DNA of 64,000 nucleotides from Streptomyces sp. NBC_00557 (GTDB taxonomy: Bacteria > Actinomycetota > Actinomycetes > Streptomycetales > Streptomycetaceae), in the NCBI RefSeq assembly GCF_036345995.1, contig NZ_CP107796.1, forward strand, positions 4,092,001 to 4,156,000, read 5' to 3'. Positions 8,871-18,495 of this stretch are shown in pieces. Position 1 is the first letter of the stretch, and every line of letters begins with the position of its first letter. The position numbers were made by a program, and so were the translations under genes. A model generated the notes under the pieces. It saw only the letters and a list, made by a program, of their open reading frames with translations. It was not told the DNA's origin and made no database searches.

Positions 8871-10337
8871 GTGCCGAACCCGAACGAAGACACTCCCTCT
8901 GCCCTGAGCCAGGCGCAGCAGCGCGCGGTCGCCGAGCTGCTGCGGGTGGCGCCCGTCGCCGACGATCTCGCCCGCCGTTTCCAGGAGGCGGGGTTCTCCC
9001 TCGCCCTGGTCGGCGGATCGGTACGCGACGCGCTGCTCGGCCGGCTCGGCAACGACCTGGACTTCACGACCGATGCCCGTCCCGAGGACGTACTGAAGAT
9101 CGTCCGGCCGTGGGCGGACGCGGTCTGGGAGGTCGGCATCGCCTTCGGCACCGTCGGCGCGCAGAAGAGCGCCCGCGTCGCGGACACCGACTGGAACTTC
9201 CAGATCGAGATCACGACGTACCGGTCGGAGGCCTACGACCGCACCTCCCGCAAGCCGGAGGTGTCGTACGGCGACTCCATCGAGGAGGATCTGGTCCGCC
9301 GGGACTTCACGGTCAACGCCATGGCCGTGGCCCTGCCGGAGAAGGAGTTCATCGACCCGCACGGTGGCCTGGAGGACCTCGCGGCACGCGTGCTGCGGAC
9401 GCCGGGCACGCCCGAGGAGTCGTTCTCGGACGACCCGCTGCGGATGATGCGGGCCGCCCGGTTCGCCGCCCAGCTCGATTTCACGGTCGCCCCCGAGGTC
9501 GTCACCGCGATGACGGAGATGGCCGGACGCATCGAGATCGTCTCGGCCGAGCGGGTCAGGGACGAGCTGAACAAGCTGATCCTCTCCGCGCACCCGCGCA
9601 AGGGGCTGAGCCTGCTCGTGGACACGGGGCTCGCCGACCATGTGCTGCCGGAGCTGCCTGCCCTGCGTCTGGAGAGGGACGAGCACCACCGGCACAAGGA
9701 CGTCTACGACCACACGCTGATCGTCCTGGAGCAGGCGATCGCCCTGGAGGAGAACGGCCCCGACCTCACCCTGCGGCTGGCCGCGCTGCTGCACGACATC
9801 GGCAAGCCGCGCACCCGCCGCTTCGAGAAGGACGGCCGGGTCTCCTTCCACCACCACGAGGTGGTCGGCGCCAAGATGACCAAGAAGCGCATGACCGCCC
9901 TGAAGTACTCCAATGAGCTGGTGAAGGACGTTTCACGGCTGGTCGAGCTCCACCTGCGCTTCCACGGGTACGGCACCGGAGAGTGGACGGACTCGGCGGT
10001 GCGCCGTTACGTCCGTGACGCGGGCCCGCTGCTGGACCGTCTGCACAAGCTGACCCGCTCGGACTGCACCACCCGCAACAAACGCAAGGCAGCCGCGCTG
10101 TCACGGGCCTACGACGGCCTGGAGGAGCGCATCGCCCAGCTCAAGGAGCAGGAGGAGCTGGACGCGATCCGCCCGGATCTCGACGGCAACCAGATCATGG
10201 AAATCCTGGGCGTCGGCCCGGGCCCGGTCGTCGGCAAGGCGTACAAGCACATGCTGGAGCTGCGCCTGGAGAATGGCCCGATGGAGCACGACGCGGCGGT
10301 AGCGGCTCTCAAGGACTGGTGGGCCGAGCAGAGCTGA
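8871..10337 (+). CDS. cca: CCA tRNA nucleotidyltransferase (class II poly-A polymerase family)
   Basis: 488 residues from GTG 8871. The nucleotidyltransferase head (about 40-180) shows VGGSVRDALLG, NDLDFTTDA (catalytic DxD) and EDLVRRDFTVNAMAV. The central RNA/primer-binding region shows DDPLRMMRAARFAAQL. The C-terminal HD phosphohydrolase-like domain shows LAALLHDIGKPRTRRF and FHHHEVVGAKM. The enzyme adds or repairs the 3'-CCA end of tRNA in the cytoplasm. It is often annotated pcnA in actinobacteria. It is transcribed away from the murJ operon, the same pairing as in mycobacteria. Confidence 0.93.
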   Translation: MPNPNEDTPSALSQAQQRAVAELLRVAPVADDLARRFQEAGFSLALVGGSVRDALLGRLGNDLDFTTDARPEDVLKIVRPWADAVWEVGIAFGTVGAQKSARVADTDWNFQIEITTYRSEAYDRTSRKPEVSYGDSIEEDLVRRDFTVNAMAVALPEKEFIDPHGGLEDLAARVLRTPGTPEESFSDDPLRMMRAARFAAQLDFTVAPEVVTAMTEMAGRIEIVSAERVRDELNKLILSAHPRKGLSLLVDTGLADHVLPELPALRLERDEHHRHKDVYDHTLIVLEQAIALEENGPDLTLRLAALLHDIGKPRTRRFEKDGRVSFHHHEVVGAKMTKKRMTALKYSNELVKDVSRLVELHLRFHGYGTGEWTDSAVRRYVRDAGPLLDRLHKLTRSDCTTRNKRKAAALSRAYDGLEERIAQLKEQEELDAIRPDLDGNQIMEILGVGPGPVVGKAYKHMLELRLENGPMEHDAAVAALKDWWAEQS

Positions 10338-10367
10338 TCTGTGGCGGGCGCCAGCCCGGGCGGCGAT

Positions 10368-10381
10368 GTTTCACGTGAAAC
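10368..10381. other. parS: parS, ParB-binding site (perfect)
   Basis: GTTTCACGTGAAAC in the gap between cca and a convergent transporter gene. It lies 47 bp from the next parS. Confidence 0.95.
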
Positions 10382-10404
10382 ATGCAGCAGGGCCGTGAGC
10401 GAGC

Positions 10405-10438
10405 GAGGGGCGGTGTTTCACGTGAAACATCGCCCCTC
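10405..10438. terminator. Terminator hairpin with a parS core, between convergent genes
   Basis: An uninterrupted 17-bp-arm palindrome with a single G-U pair, reading GAGGGGCGGTGTTTCAC on the left and its complement on the right, followed by CTTCGT. The central 14 bases (10415-10428) are a perfect parS. It separates cca from the opposing MFS gene and would work as a bidirectional terminator in RNA. Confidence 0.65.
10415..10428. other. parS: parS, ParB-binding site (perfect)
   Basis: GTTTCACGTGAAAC at the centre of the 10405-10438 palindrome. Confidence 0.95.
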
Positions 10439-10450
10439 TTCGTCTGTGCG

Positions 10451-11740
10451 TCACCCGCTCCCCTCAGGAATGCCGTCTCGGCGTCGCTCGGAATGGGCCA
10501 TGGCCGCGGTCACTCCGCCGTAGATCAAGGCGACCAGGATCACCAGAAGAGCCGAGCGGCCGTCCGGCGGCAGCATCAGGGCCGCCACTGCGGCGGCCCC
10601 CACGAAGGCCACGTTGAAGAGCACGTCGTACACGGAGAAGATCCGGCCGCGGAAGCCGTCGTCGACGGAGGACTGGACGATCGTGTCCGTGGCGATCTTC
10701 GCCCCCTGAGTGGTGAGGCCCAGGACAAAGGCCGCGGCCAGGAGGGGGCCGGTGGCGAACGGGAGGCCGAGGGCCGGCTCGAGGAGCGTGGCGGCACCGG
10801 AGCACACCACGATCCAGCGGCCAGGGCCGAGGCGTCCCGCCGACCACGGTGTCACTGCGGCTGCCGCGAAGAACCCGGCTCCCGACAGTGCCAGTGCGAG
10901 GCCGAGCAGCCGGAGTCCGCTCTCGGGGCTTGCCGACAGGGCGTACCGGCACAGCATCAGCAGAAGGACGAGAAGCGCGCCGTAGCAGAAGCGCATCAGC
11001 GTCATCGCGGCCAGCGCCCATGCGGCTGCCCTGCGGCGGGGAGCGGCCAGATGGCGGACGGCCGCTATGAGCTCCCGTGCCGTCTCGGCGAGGGCAGTGG
11101 CCATGCGCGGCCGTGCCGGCCGCCGGTCCGGGCCGAGGAGCCCGGGAGGAACGGTCAGGGAGGCCAGGCCGGCGCACAGATAGAGGAAGGCGCCGAGGAG
11201 GACCACGGCGGCGTCGGAGCCGGATGCCATGAGCCGTACGGCGAAGGCGAGGCCGCCGCCCGCGGCCGCGGCGAGCGTGCCGGCCGTCGGGCTCAGGGAG
11301 TTTGCGAGCACCAGGCGCTCGGTGTCCACCACGCGCGGCAGCGAGGCGGACAGCCCGGCGAGGACGAAGCGGTTGACGGCCGTGACCCACAGCGCCGAGG
11401 CGTAGAAGAGCCAGTCCGGGACATGGCTGACCATCAGCACCGCGGTGGCCGCGGCCAGCAGGGCGCGGAGCAGATTGCCGTACACGAAGACCTGCCGGCG
11501 CCGCCAGCGGTCCAGCAGGACGCCCGCGAACGGGCCGACCAGCGAGTAGGGGAGCAGCAGGACCGCCATCGCCTCGGCGATGGCGGTGGCCGAGGTCTGT
11601 TTCTCCGGGGAGAAGACCACATACGCGGCGAGCGCGACCTGATAGACGCCGTCGGCGCCCTGCGACAGCAGGCGAATGGAGAGCAGGCGCCGGAAGTACC
11701 GCAGGCGCAACAGGACGCGCAGGTCACGGACGACGGGCAT
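10451..11740 (-). CDS. MFS transporter
   Basis: 429 residues from ATG 11740; a GAGG lies about 10 bases upstream and an in-frame ATG at 11755 has less support. It has about 12 hydrophobic helices. The first cytoplasmic loop carries the DRWRRRQV element (GVLLDRWRRRQVF, near residue 75), typical of the major facilitator superfamily. The central loop (about 205-225) is Arg/Pro rich. The second half contains LGLTTQGAKIATDTIVQSSV, as in bacterial MFS exporters of the macrolide/bacteriocin-export subgroup. The substrate cannot be told from sequence. It is separated by a strong terminator from the ino1 gene upstream. Confidence 0.8.
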   Translation of the reverse strand: MPVVRDLRVLLRLRYFRRLLSIRLLSQGADGVYQVALAAYVVFSPEKQTSATAIAEAMAVLLLPYSLVGPFAGVLLDRWRRRQVFVYGNLLRALLAAATAVLMVSHVPDWLFYASALWVTAVNRFVLAGLSASLPRVVDTERLVLANSLSPTAGTLAAAAGGGLAFAVRLMASGSDAAVVLLGAFLYLCAGLASLTVPPGLLGPDRRPARPRMATALAETARELIAAVRHLAAPRRRAAAWALAAMTLMRFCYGALLVLLLMLCRYALSASPESGLRLLGLALALSGAGFFAAAAVTPWSAGRLGPGRWIVVCSGAATLLEPALGLPFATGPLLAAAFVLGLTTQGAKIATDTIVQSSVDDGFRGRIFSVYDVLFNVAFVGAAAVAALMLPPDGRSALLVILVALIYGGVTAAMAHSERRRDGIPEGSG

Positions 11741-11762
11741 GGGGCACAGCCTCACATATGCG

Positions 11763-11796
11763 GAAGGTCCCCGGGTCAGGGAACCCGGGGACCTTC
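11763..11796. terminator. Strong hairpin terminator downstream of ino1
   Basis: A perfect 14-bp stem, GAAGGTCCCCGGGT (11763-11776) against ACCCGGGGACCTTC (11783-11796), with a 6-base loop. It lies between the 3' end of the inositol phosphate synthase gene and the MFS gene on the same strand. Confidence 0.8.
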
Positions 11797-11867
11797 ACAG
11801 CCCTGGCAGGAGCGTTCTCGGGCGAGCGGGCGCCGTCAGGCACCCTGGCGCGCCGTGCCGGGTCGGA

Positions 11868-12950
11868 CTATCGCTCGACCTCGCCGCGGATGAACTTCTC
11901 GACGTTCTCGCGGGCCTCGTCGTCGAAGTACTGGACCGGCGGGGACTTCATGAAGTAGCTCGACGCCGACAGGATCGGGCCGCCGATGCCGCGGTCCTTG
12001 GCGATCTTCGCGGCGCGCAGGGCGTCGATGATGACACCCGCGGAGTTCGGGGAGTCCCAGACCTCGAGCTTGTACTCCAGGTTCAGCGGGACGTCACCGA
12101 AGGCGCGGCCCTCGAGGCGGACGTAGGCCCACTTGCGGTCGTCCAGCCAGGCCACGTAGTCGGACGGGCCGATGTGGACGTTCTTCTCGCCGAGGTCCCG
12201 GTCGGGGATCTGGGAGGTGACGGCCTGCGTCTTGGAGATCTTCTTGGACTCCAGGCGCTCGCGCTCGAGCATGTTCTTGAAGTCCATGTTGCCGCCGACG
12301 TTCAGCTGCATCGTGCGGTCGAGGATGACACCGCGGTCCTCGAACAGCTTCGCCATGACGCGGTGCGTGATGGTCGCGCCGACCTGGGACTTGATGTCGT
12401 CACCGACGATCGGCACACCGGCCTCGGTGAACTTGTCCGCCCACTCCTTGGTGCCGGCGATGAAGACCGGGAGGGCGTTGACGAAGGCGACCTTGGCGTC
12501 GATGGCGCACTGGGCGTAGAACTTCGCCGCGTCCTCAGAGCCGACCGGCAGGTAGCAGACCAGGACGTCGACCTGCTTGTCCTTCAGGACCTGGACGACG
12601 TCGACCGGCTCCTCGGCGGACTCCTCGATGGTGGCGCGGTAGTACTTGCCGAGGCCGTCGAGGGTGTGGCCGCGCTGGACGGTGACACCGGTGCTGGGCA
12701 CGTCGCAGATCTTGATGGTGTTGTTCTCGGAGGCGCCGATCGCGTCCGCGAGGTCGAGGCCGACCTTCTTGGCGTCGACGTCGAACGCGGCGACGAACTC
12801 GATGTCGCGCACGTGGTAGTCACCGAACTGCACGTGCATCAGGCCGGGGACCTTGGACGCCGGGTCGGCGTCCTTGTAGTACTCGACTCCCTGCACCAGC
12901 GACGCGGCGCAGTTGCCCACGCCGACGATGGCTACGCGAACCGAACCCAT
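11868..12950 (-). CDS. ino1: Inositol-1-phosphate synthase (myo-inositol-3-phosphate synthase)
   Basis: 360 residues from ATG 12950, preceded by GGGAG. The N-terminus [20 protein letters not shown] is the NAD-binding site of this family. Further hallmarks are [45 protein letters not shown] (the phosphate/active-site region), [10 protein letters not shown] and [20 protein letters not shown]. The enzyme isomerises glucose-6-phosphate to inositol phosphate in the cytoplasm, feeding phosphatidylinositol and mycothiol synthesis. The length matches the short actinobacterial form (about 360). It follows a PadR-type regulator gene 43 bp upstream, likely in one transcript. Confidence 0.95.
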   Translation of the reverse strand: MGSVRVAIVGVGNCAASLVQGVEYYKDADPASKVPGLMHVQFGDYHVRDIEFVAAFDVDAKKVGLDLADAIGASENNTIKICDVPSTGVTVQRGHTLDGLGKYYRATIEESAEEPVDVVQVLKDKQVDVLVCYLPVGSEDAAKFYAQCAIDAKVAFVNALPVFIAGTKEWADKFTEAGVPIVGDDIKSQVGATITHRVMAKLFEDRGVILDRTMQLNVGGNMDFKNMLERERLESKKISKTQAVTSQIPDRDLGEKNVHIGPSDYVAWLDDRKWAYVRLEGRAFGDVPLNLEYKLEVWDSPNSAGVIIDALRAAKIAKDRGIGGPILSASSYFMKSPPVQYFDDEARENVEKFIRGEVER

Positions 12951-12993
12951 TCCGGTTGCTCCCTGTGTGTACGAGTGAGGCCCTGAGTGGGTC

Positions 12994-13671
12994 TCACGTG
13001 GCGGTGTCGTCGGGCGTATCCGTCCGGGGGGTGTCCCCGCGACGGGGCAGGCCGCCCGTCGATCCATTGGTGGTGTCCTGCTGAGCGGGCCCCCCGGATG
13101 CGGCACCCTTCAGGTCCCGTCCGGCCCGCTCGCTCTCGATGAGCTCGTTCAGCCAGCGCACTTCGCGCTCCACGGACTCCATCCCGTGGCGCTGGAGCTC
13201 GAGTGTGTAGTCGTCGAGGCGCTCCCGGGTGCGCGCCAGGGAGGCGCGCATCTTCTCCAGACGCTCCTCCAGGCGGCTGCGCCGGCCCTCGAGCACGCGC
13301 ATGCGCACATCGCGCGACGTCTGCCCGAAGAAGGCGAAGCGTGCGGCGAAGTGCTCGTCCTCGTACGCGTCGGGGCCGGTCTGCGCGAGCAGCTGCTCGA
13401 AGTGCTCCTTACCTTCTGCCGTCAATCGGTACACGATCTTCGCCCGGCGTCCGGCGAGCGGAGCGGCGTCCTCGTGGGTGCTGCCCGGTTCCTCGATCAA
13501 CCAGCCGTTGGCGACCAGCGTCTTGAGGCAGGGGTACAGCGTCCCGTAGCTGAACGCACGGAACACACCCAGGGACGTGTTGAGTCGTTTGCGCAGCTCA
13601 TAGCCGTGCATCGGGGACTCGCGGAGCAGGCCGAGCACGGCGAACTCGAGGATGCCGGAACGTCGGCTCAT
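12994..13671 (-). CDS. PadR-family transcriptional regulator
   Basis: 225 residues from ATG 13671, with an excellent site GAGGAGG 6 bases upstream. The winged helix covers residues 4-85 ([20 protein letters not shown], then [20 protein letters not shown] and [20 protein letters not shown]). A long coiled-coil dimerisation domain follows ([20 protein letters not shown]), and then a disordered Thr/Pro tail. A perfect palindrome 72 bp upstream of the start is a likely operator, so autoregulation of the padR-ino1 unit is probable. The inducing ligand is unknown. Confidence 0.88.
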   Translation of the reverse strand: MSRRSGILEFAVLGLLRESPMHGYELRKRLNTSLGVFRAFSYGTLYPCLKTLVANGWLIEEPGSTHEDAAPLAGRRAKIVYRLTAEGKEHFEQLLAQTGPDAYEDEHFAARFAFFGQTSRDVRMRVLEGRRSRLEERLEKMRASLARTRERLDDYTLELQRHGMESVEREVRWLNELIESERAGRDLKGAASGGPAQQDTTNGSTGGLPRRGDTPRTDTPDDTAT

Positions 13672-13743
13672 CGTCGCCTCCTCTCGGTCCCGCTGATCGC
13701 TCACGCGGGTCTCGCCGTGCCTCTCAGCGCCTTTATCTCGCGC

Positions 13744-13766
13744 TGATGTATCGACTCGATACATCA
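13744..13766. promoter_or_regulatory. Palindromic operator upstream of padR-ino1
   Basis: Perfect 11-bp arms TGATGTATCGA and TCGATACATCA around a single central C. The ATGT...ACAT outer bases are typical of PadR operators. It lies between the divergent padR-ino1 and PBP genes. Confidence 0.7.
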
Positions 13767-14067
13767 CGACGATAGAACGGCCTTCCGCAGGCGACAAGAG
13801 GGACGGTGGTGAACGGGATCACATCACCGGTTCACCTGAGGCAAGTTGCCTGATTTGGGGTGAACTTCACGGCTCGGCGGGTTTTGGCGGTGCGTAGTCT
13901 GTGCGGCATGCACAGCACCGGGAACCACGTGACACCTGGGGAGCGTCGTCGTCCCCGGTGCAGTACGGGTGAATGCAGAACCGACCACATCCGTACTTCG
14001 GGGGGACCGGAAACCAGCCGCCGTTCCAGGCGCGCACGGGTGCGCCTGCCCGAGGAGTAATCGTTCG
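13767..14067 (+). promoter_or_regulatory. Upstream region of the class A PBP gene
   Basis: About 300 bp without a gene. It contains an inverted pair GGTGAAC (about 13807) and GGTTCACC (about 13829), and a small palindrome AGGCAAGTTGCCT (13839-13851), just upstream of a probable promoter for the PBP gene. No regulator can be named. Confidence 0.4.
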
Positions 14068-16794
14068 ATGAGCGAGCACCGTCGCAAACCGCCGCAGCCG
14101 CAGGGAGGCGGACGTGCCGCGGCCCGACGCGGCCAGCCCGGCTCGTCCTCCGGCCGCCGCGCGGCACCGCGAGGCGCCACCGGATCTCCAGCCGACTCCT
14201 ATGGGTCCAGTTCCTATGGGTCGGGTCGCAGCGGACCGGGAAGTGAGGAGCGCCCCTACGGCAGCCGTGCCGAGGCCCGCCGGGCGGCGCAGAGAGGCAG
14301 TCGCCGCAGAGGCGCCGACAACGCGGGTCCGGGCGGCCGGCGCGGCGGCCCGACCGGTCCCGGGCGCGGCAGAGGCCGGGCGGCGACGGCCCCCGGCAGG
14401 AAGCGGATCATCGACTACCCCAGGGCCGACCGGTACGGCTGGCGCCGCTGGGTGCCCTCCTGGAAGCTCGTCTCCGGGCTGTTCATCGGCTTCGTCGGAA
14501 GTCTGGTGGCGGTGGCGGGCATCGCGTACGCGATGGTGACGGTTCCCAACGAGGCAGCGGTCGCCAAGGCGCAGAACAACGTCTTCTACTGGTCCGACGG
14601 CTCGGTGATGGTCGCGACCGGCGGTGAGGTCAACCGCCAGAACATGAACTTCGCCAGCATCCCGAAGGACATGCGCTACGCCGTCATCTCGCAGGAGAAC
14701 AAGACCTTCGAGACGGACAGCGGCATCGACCCGAAGGGCATCGCCCGTGCTGTCCTGAACATGGCCCGCGGCGGCCAGACCCAGGGTGGCTCGACCATCA
14801 CCCAGCAGTACGTCAAGAACGCGATGCTGAACGACCAGGCACAGACGCTGTCCAGGAAGTTCAAGGAGATCTTCGTCGCGATCAAGGTGGGAGCCCAGGT
14901 CCCCAAGGACCAGATCATGGAGGGCTACCTCAACACGACGTACTTCGGCCGCGGGGCCTACGGCCTCCAGGCCGCGTCCCGGGCCTACTTCAACAAGGAC
15001 GCCACGAAGCTGAACGCGGGCGAGTGCGCCTTCCTCGCGGCGATGGTCAAGGGCGCCACGTACTACGACCCGGCGGGCGCGACGTCCCTCGATCCCGCGG
15101 CGACCCCGGAGGCCAACAGCAAGCGTGCCCTGGCCCAGATGCAGGACACCCTCGACAAGATGGTCAAATACGGCCACCTGAGCCCTGCGGAGCGCGCCAA
15201 GTACACAACCCTCCCCAAGATCCAGAACCCCCGGTCGAACGGCCAGCTGGGAGGCCAGATCGGCTATCTCGTCGACCTCGCCAAGGCGTACCTGGTCAAC
15301 AACCCGGCCACGCACATCACCGCGGACGATCTGCAGAAGGGCGGCTACCAGATCTACACGACCTTCGACAAGAAGAAGGTCAACCAGCTGGAAGCCGCTG
15401 TGAAGAAGGTCCAGAAGGCGAACATCAAACCGAAGCAGCGCCCCGACACGGACACCCACGTCCAGTTCGGTGGGGCTTCCGTGGACCCGGCCACGGGCGC
15501 CATCAAGGCCATCTACGGCGGCGAGGACGCGACCAAGCACTTCACCGACAACGCGGACTCGACCGGTGCCCAGGTGGGTTCGACGTTCAAGCCGTTCGTC
15601 CTGGCGGCGGCCATGAAGTGGGGTGTGCGCAACCCGCACGGTCCGGAGTCGCAGCCGCAGGACGCTCGTACGGTCGTCTCCCCCAAGAGCCTGTACAGCG
15701 GCAAGAACAAGCTCAAGATCAAGAACTACGACGGGACGGTCTGGACCGACAAGGACGGCAAGGAGTGGCTGCAGACCAACGACGGCGGTGAGTCCGTCGG
15801 AGACCCGCCGAACTACAAGATCGACCTCCGCGAGGCGATGCAGTACTCGGTCAACTCCGCCTACGTCCAGCTCGGCATGGACGTGGGACTGGACAAGGTC
15901 AAGGAGAGTGCCATGGACGCCGGCATTCTCGAGAGCAGCCTCGCCAGCTCAAACTACCCCTCCTTCTCGATCGGTACGTCGGACCCGAGCGCCATTCGCA
16001 TGGCCTCCGCGTACGGCACTTTCGCGGCCAGCGGTCAGCAGCGTGACCCCTACTCCGTCGTGAAGGTGAGCGACAAGGACGGTGTGGTCTTCCAGCACCG
16101 GGACAAGTCCACGGAGGCTTTCACCCCGCAGGTCGCCGACAACGTGACCGACGTGCTGAGGACCGTGGTGGAAAAGGGCACCGGTACCCACGCGCAGCTC
16201 CCCGGTCGCGAGGTCGCCGGTAAGACCGGTACCACGGACGGCAACAAGTCCGCGTGGTTCGTCGGCTACACCCCTCAGCTGTCGACCGCGATCAGCATGT
16301 TCCGGCTGGACGACAACGCGAAGAACAAGAACCGGACGTTCCTGGAGATGTACGGAACGGGTGGCCAGGAGAAGATCCACGGTGCCTCGTTCCCGGCCGA
16401 GATCTGGCACGACTACATGGCCCAGGCGCTGGCGAACGAGCCGGTCATGAAGTTCCCGACTCCGGAGCCCATCGGTAAGGTGCTCAACGCCGAGCCGAGT
16501 CCGGCACCGACCCCCTCGGTCAGCCAGAGCCGGACGGCGAGCCCGTCGCCGTCCCCGTCGCCCAGCGTGTCGTCCTCGGCTCCGTCCCCGTCGGCGAGCA
16601 ACACCTGCCAGTGGAGCTGGACCAACAACTGCAACGGCAACGGTGGCGCCAACGGCGGTGCCAACGGCGGTACGGACACGGGTGGCACCACAGGAGGCAC
16701 CGATCCGTCGCCGAGCGTCACGGACACGACTGGGGCCGGAGGCAACACCCGGGGCAATGGCAATGGGGGCCTCTTCGGCGGTAAGACCGGTTAG
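14068..16794 (+). CDS. Class A penicillin-binding protein (transglycosylase/transpeptidase)
   Basis: 908 residues from ATG 14068, with GAGGAG about 10 bases upstream. Order: a basic, disordered cytoplasmic tail (1-125), one membrane anchor (about 131-155), and a glycosyltransferase-51 domain (about 175-350) with ISQENKTFETDSGIDPKGIA and GGSTITQQYVKN. The transpeptidase domain has S505-T-F-K508, S594-V-N596 and K719-T-G721. A Pro/Ser-rich then Asn/Gly-rich tail of about 110 residues follows. It polymerises lipid II and cross-links the glycan outside the membrane. Streptomyces has several such PBPs and I cannot assign a particular name. The gene is monocistronic, ending at a hairpin that follows a parS site. 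Confidence 0.92.
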   Translation: MSEHRRKPPQPQGGGRAAARRGQPGSSSGRRAAPRGATGSPADSYGSSSYGSGRSGPGSEERPYGSRAEARRAAQRGSRRRGADNAGPGGRRGGPTGPGRGRGRAATAPGRKRIIDYPRADRYGWRRWVPSWKLVSGLFIGFVGSLVAVAGIAYAMVTVPNEAAVAKAQNNVFYWSDGSVMVATGGEVNRQNMNFASIPKDMRYAVISQENKTFETDSGIDPKGIARAVLNMARGGQTQGGSTITQQYVKNAMLNDQAQTLSRKFKEIFVAIKVGAQVPKDQIMEGYLNTTYFGRGAYGLQAASRAYFNKDATKLNAGECAFLAAMVKGATYYDPAGATSLDPAATPEANSKRALAQMQDTLDKMVKYGHLSPAERAKYTTLPKIQNPRSNGQLGGQIGYLVDLAKAYLVNNPATHITADDLQKGGYQIYTTFDKKKVNQLEAAVKKVQKANIKPKQRPDTDTHVQFGGASVDPATGAIKAIYGGEDATKHFTDNADSTGAQVGSTFKPFVLAAAMKWGVRNPHGPESQPQDARTVVSPKSLYSGKNKLKIKNYDGTVWTDKDGKEWLQTNDGGESVGDPPNYKIDLREAMQYSVNSAYVQLGMDVGLDKVKESAMDAGILESSLASSNYPSFSIGTSDPSAIRMASAYGTFAASGQQRDPYSVVKVSDKDGVVFQHRDKSTEAFTPQVADNVTDVLRTVVEKGTGTHAQLPGREVAGKTGTTDGNKSAWFVGYTPQLSTAISMFRLDDNAKNKNRTFLEMYGTGGQEKIHGASFPAEIWHDYMAQALANEPVMKFPTPEPIGKVLNAEPSPAPTPSVSQSRTASPSPSPSPSVSSSAPSPSASNTCQWSWTNNCNGNGGANGGANGGTDTGGTTGGTDPSPSVTDTTGAGGNTRGNGNGGLFGGKTG

Positions 16795-16838
16795 CCGCCA
16801 CGCCTGACCGGTTGGCGAGCATTTCGACCGCCACGGGT

Positions 16839-16852
16839 GTTTCACGTGAAAC
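16839..16852. other. parS: parS, ParB-binding site (perfect)
   Basis: GTTTCACGTGAAAC between the PBP stop codon and its terminator hairpin. Confidence 0.95.
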
Positions 16853-16854
16853 AT

Positions 16855-16886
16855 GGGCCGCCGCACTTCACCAGGTGCGGCGGCCC
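16855..16886 (+). terminator. Terminator after the class A PBP gene
   Basis: A 12-bp perfect stem, GGGCCGCCGCAC and GTGCGGCGGCCC, with an 8-base loop. It is followed by a short T-rich run (GTTTTCC) and begins two bases after a parS site. Confidence 0.7.
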
Positions 16887-16924
16887 ACGACGTTTTCCTA
16901 GACAGGTACGGCAGGATGTGCCCC

Positions 16925-18469
16925 ATGCCCAGTGCAGAGATGACGCCTGCGAGCAGGTACGAGCCCGAGCCCGTGCGGCCCGCCACGGCAGAACCGGTGC
17001 GTCCGACCAGTGAGGACGAGATCGCCCGGGCCGGCAGCGAGCTGATCGGCGGTCCTCTGGGGCGGCGCGCGCTGCTCGGGACCTCCTGGTGGACCCCCGT
17101 ACGGGTGGTGGCGCTCGTGGCGATCGGCATGTTCGCCCTCGGCCTGGTCCAGAAGGCGCCCTGCTATCACAGCGCCTGGTTCTTCGGCGCGAGCAGCCAG
17201 TACACGAAGGCCTGCTACTCCGACATTCCGCACCTCTACCAGGGCCGCGGATTCGCCGACCATCTCGTGCCGTACTACGACAAGCTGCCGGACGACATGT
17301 CCGGAGGCATGGGCTACCTCGAGTACCCGGTGCTGACCGGCCTGTTCATGGAGGTGGCGTCCTGGCTCACCCCCCACAGCGGCGGCATCCAGCACCAGGA
17401 GCAGTGGTACTGGTTCGTCAATGCCGGGATGCTGATGGTGTGCGCGGCCGTCATCGCCGTCTGCGTGGCCCGCACCCACCACCGCCGCCCCTGGGACGGC
17501 CTGCTGGTCGCCCTGGCGCCCGCCTTCATGCTCACCGCGACCATCAACTGGGACCTTCTGGCGGTGGCGCTCACGGCCGCCGCGATGCTGATGTGGTCCC
17601 GGAGCCGTCCTGTCGCCTTCGGCGTCCTCCTGGGCCTCGCCACGGCCGCCAAGCTCTATCCCGTGTTCCTGCTGGGCCCCCTGCTCCTGCTGTGCTGGCG
17701 CGCCGGCAAATGGCGGGAGTACGCACAGGCTGTGGGCGGCGCGGTGATCGCCTGGCTCGCGGTGAACCTGCCGGTGATGCTGTCCGCGTTCCCGGGGTGG
17801 TCGAAGTTCTACACGTTCAGCCAGGAGCGGGGCGTCGACTTCGGTTCGTTCTGGCTGATCTGGGCCCAGAACTCCAGCAACCCGCCGAGCACCGGCTTTG
17901 TGAACGCCGCCGCGATGGTGCTGGTGGTGCTGTCCTTCCTCGGCATCGCCGCGCTGGCCTTCACCGCGCCGCGCCGGCCGCGCTTCGCCCAGCTGGCCTT
18001 CCTGATCGTGGCGGCCTTCATCGTCACCAACAAGGTCTACTCGCCGCAGTACGTCCTGTGGCTGGTGCCGCTGGCGGTCCTCGCACGGCCCAAGTGGCGT
18101 GACTTCCTGATCTGGCAGGCGTGCGAGGTGGCGTACTTCCTCGGCATCTGGATGTACCTCGCGTACACGACCAGCGGTGACGCCCACAAGGGGCTGCCGA
18201 CGCACGGCTATCACTGGGCGATCGTGCTGCACCTGGTGGGCACGCTGTACCTGTGCGCCGTCGTCGTACGGGACATCCTCATGCCGGAGCGGGACGTCGT
18301 GCGCCGCTCGGGCGACGACGACCCCTCGGGTGGGGTGCTCGACGGCGCGGAGGACGTCTTCGTGCTCGGCGCCGCAGCTCACCCGCCGCGGCACGCCGCG
18401 CACTTCGAAGGGGCCCAGGTGGACTGGGGCAGGCCGGCGTCCGCCTCCATGGAGGATGGTTCGCTCTGA
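16925..18469 (+). CDS. Polytopic membrane glycosyltransferase-like protein (GT87/DUF2029)
   Basis: 514 residues from ATG 16925; GCAGGAT lies upstream, and an ATG three codons earlier is also possible. A 60-residue Pro/Glu-rich cytoplasmic start precedes about 10 hydrophobic helices. The first outer loop contains SDIPHLYQGRGFADHLVPYY and an acidic LEYPV element, as in GT-C type mannosyl/arabinosyl-transferases using polyprenyl-phosphate sugars. LGLATAAKLYPVFLLGPLLL is also characteristic of the DUF2029/GT87 family. The acceptor is unknown; it could modify envelope glycans or proteins. Confidence 0.78.
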   Translation: MPSAEMTPASRYEPEPVRPATAEPVRPTSEDEIARAGSELIGGPLGRRALLGTSWWTPVRVVALVAIGMFALGLVQKAPCYHSAWFFGASSQYTKACYSDIPHLYQGRGFADHLVPYYDKLPDDMSGGMGYLEYPVLTGLFMEVASWLTPHSGGIQHQEQWYWFVNAGMLMVCAAVIAVCVARTHHRRPWDGLLVALAPAFMLTATINWDLLAVALTAAAMLMWSRSRPVAFGVLLGLATAAKLYPVFLLGPLLLLCWRAGKWREYAQAVGGAVIAWLAVNLPVMLSAFPGWSKFYTFSQERGVDFGSFWLIWAQNSSNPPSTGFVNAAAMVLVVLSFLGIAALAFTAPRRPRFAQLAFLIVAAFIVTNKVYSPQYVLWLVPLAVLARPKWRDFLIWQACEVAYFLGIWMYLAYTTSGDAHKGLPTHGYHWAIVLHLVGTLYLCAVVVRDILMPERDVVRRSGDDDPSGGVLDGAEDVFVLGAAAHPPRHAAHFEGAQVDWGRPASASMEDGSL

Positions 18470-18495
18470 GCGAACATACTGTCGGACAGAAATGA

